Made by a program: the position numbers and the translations under genes. The notes under the pieces are model-generated. The model was not told where the DNA came from. It made no database searches and worked only from the letters and a program-made list of their open reading frames with translations. This document shows positions 4,065 through 5,398 of a stretch of DNA of 5,398 bases, piece by piece. The DNA comes from CAYVLI01 sp964452105 [NCBI: uncultured Nitrospinota bacterium] (GTDB lineage: Bacteria; JAUXIQ01). Location of the stretch: positions 1 through 5,398 of the forward strand of contig CAYVLI010000204.1 of assembly GCA_964452105.1 (NCBI GenBank), read 5' to 3'. The first letter of the stretch is position 1, and every line of letters starts with the position of its first letter.

Positions 4065-5398
4065 TTATACCACAAAGCTAAACAGGGCCAGTACCAGGTA
4101 GAGGAGCATAAAGGCGTCCAGGGAGGCAAGGAAGCGGTGGTCCGGGTAGAGGTTGTCAGCCCTCCTCAGTTTAAATGGCACCAGCAGATAGAAGGGGAGG
4201 GCGGCAAAGAGATATCCCCATGCGGGGAAAACGCCCGCTGCTGCTGCGACAGCCGTTAGAGAGGCCAGCATTACGATCAGCTTATAAATCAATCTTTTCA
4301 CTCTTTTTTCACCCAGCCGAACTGGCAGGGTCATCCTTCCCAGCATCTTATCCGTCTGAAGGTTCCGTGTGTTCAGAAGGATGAACCTGAGCAGGGCCGC
4401 CAGAAATATGCCCAGGACTGCAAGTAGAGACGGCAAAAAGTCGGCATCCGAGGCAATGGCCGGTACCGCTCCAAGCGCCAGCGACCATGAGATGGAAGTG
4501 GTAATTTCGCCCCCCTTGAAATAGTTCAGGGGTATAACTGCCTTCTCTGCTTCGTTACTACGGTCTCCATGGGGCTTGTTCAGGAGGTAGGTAATCCCCA
4601 GGGCGAAAGCGAAGATTAGCGTCAGGGCGGCGGCTATTCCCAGTTTCAGGGAAAGTAAGAGAGCTATGGCGCAGGTCACCCCTGCAAGTATCCTCAGAAG
4701 CAGGCGGTTTCGCTTTATAAATTCCCCTCTTGTGGGGTTGATGAATGATATCCGCTCCATGTTGGAAAGGTTGAACACCGTCTGCTGAGAGAAGACGAAG
4801 AAGGCGCAAACAAGGAAAATTGTCAGGGAGGTTTCAGCCCCCGCCAACACCGATGCCGCAAGAAGCAGTCCCAGGGCAGACAAAGAAGCGAACATCCCCG
4901 AGAAACATGCAAACCGGAGCAGGTTTTCAAAGCCCCTGAAAAGAGAGCGCTCCTTATGCCCTTTAATCCTGTGAAGTTTCTCCACCACCCGTCGTATGGT
5001 CCAATCGGGAGTGGAGGCGCCTCCGGTTACACCGACTACGCTCACATCTCTGAACAGCTCCGGTTTTAGCTCTTTCTCCGATTCCACATGGTATGTAGGT
5101 ATGCCGTAGTTGCCGGAAATTTCAGCCAGCCGCCTGGTATTGCCGCTGTTCTTCCCCCCAACGACCACGACTGCGTCCACCTCGCCAGCCATTTTACGCA
5201 CCTCTTGCTGTCTTAGATGCGTAGACTCGCAAATGGTGTTGAAGGAAATTACATCGGGGAACCGGCCTTTGATTCTGTTGACTATGAGGTTATATTTTTC
5301 TTCGTCCTGGGTAGTTTGGGCCACCACCACGACTTTTTCAAGAGGTGCGAGGCGATCCACCTCCTCTTCGGAATTAATCACCAGCCCCGTCCCGTTAC
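4065..5398 (-). CDS. ispH: IspH (HMBPP reductase) C-terminal half fused to a UbiA-type membrane domain (5' end outside window)
   Basis: The frame stays open to the right edge. Reading upstream of the GTG at 5381 it continues N-G-T-G-L without a stop, so the gene begins outside the window. Residues below count from that GTG. Residues 16-137 are the last part of IspH, the 4Fe-4S enzyme reducing HMBPP to IPP and DMAPP: VVVVAQTTQ, the cluster cysteine C51 in NTICESTHLRQ, VVGGKNSGNT (S79, N81), and GVTGGASTPDW (S123). After a linker of about 15 residues, 150-438 hold eight or nine hydrophobic helices in UbiA style. The loop after helix 2 reads NLSNMERISFINPTRGEF where UbiA proteins have NDxxDxxxD. 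The second loop reads NTRNLQTDKMLGRMTLPVRLG where they have DxxDxxxDxxxGxxTLPVxLG. UbiA enzymes transfer prenyl groups to aromatic or lipid acceptors in the membrane, but here most metal-binding Asp are replaced, leaving D344. There is no sign of the S1-domain fusion seen on IspH in many Clostridia. Activity of the membrane half is uncertain. Confidence 0.88.
   Translation of the reverse strand, partial: NGTGLVINSEEEVDRLAPLEKVVVVAQTTQDEEKYNLIVNRIKGRFPDVISFNTICESTHLRQQEVRKMAGEVDAVVVVGGKNSGNTRRLAEISGNYGIPTYHVESEKELKPELFRDVSVVGVTGGASTPDWTIRRVVEKLHRIKGHKERSLFRGFENLLRFACFSGMFASLSALGLLLAASVLAGAETSLTIFLVCAFFVFSQQTVFNLSNMERISFINPTRGEFIKRNRLLLRILAGVTCAIALLLSLKLGIAAALTLIFAFALGITYLLNKPHGDRSNEAEKAVIPLNYFKGGEITTSISWSLALGAVPAIASDADFLPSLLAVLGIFLAALLRFILLNTRNLQTDKMLGRMTLPVRLGEKRVKRLIYKLIVMLASLTAVAAAAGVFPAWGYLFAALPFYLLVPFKLRRADNLYPDHRFLASLDAFMLLYLVLALFSFVV

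Noticed and set aside
3756-4259. A 167-codon open frame on the + strand across the threonine aldolase start
   Set aside because: It is antisense to two well-supported genes, its product has no recognisable pattern, and it lacks a ribosome site.
4065-5381. Reading the UbiA-like gene as complete, starting with the GTG at 5381
   Set aside because: That start falls inside the IspH domain and omits its first half with two of the three cluster cysteines; the frame continues open to the window edge. The gene is truncated by the window, not short.

Overview
The window carries six protein-coding genes and a possible 31-codon leader ORF. Codon use is rich in AGG (Arg) and ATA (Ile), base composition is moderate in GC, and Shine-Dalgarno sites are often strong. 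The gene set (UGSC-type protein, CcmH, a radical SAM enzyme, a PLP aldolase, the MEP-pathway enzyme IspH) suggests an anaerobic bacterium, for example from Desulfobacterota, Chloroflexota or the deep-branching Clostridia. I cannot decide between these from the sequence. I see no RNA gene, CRISPR array, insertion sequence or phage gene.

Left part, + strand (1-1295). A UGSC-family protein is cut by the window start, just where its catalytic motif should lie. It is followed 16 bases later by a carboxymuconolactone decarboxylase-like protein, apparently in the same operon. After a 110-base gap with a candidate promoter comes a solitary ccmH (cytochrome c maturation). Its Shine-Dalgarno sequence sits in the loop of a small hairpin, and its start codon overlaps the stop of a possible tiny leader ORF.

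Middle (1314-2811). A short, highly charged coiled-coil gene of unknown function lies on the - strand, convergent with ccmH. It is divergent from a + strand radical SAM gene with a CX4CX2C cluster motif. The 196 bases between the two starts hold a plausible promoter for each direction.

Right part, - strand (2936-5398). The first gene transcribed enters from beyond the window's right end. It encodes the C-terminal half of IspH (last step of the MEP isoprenoid pathway) joined in frame to a multi-spanning UbiA-type prenyltransferase domain. Downstream, 91 bases later, is a low-specificity L-threonine aldolase, convergent with the radical SAM gene. The IspH-UbiA fusion is the most notable item. 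It links making IPP/DMAPP to a membrane domain of the family that consumes prenyl diphosphates, yet most of that domain's metal-binding aspartates are replaced.
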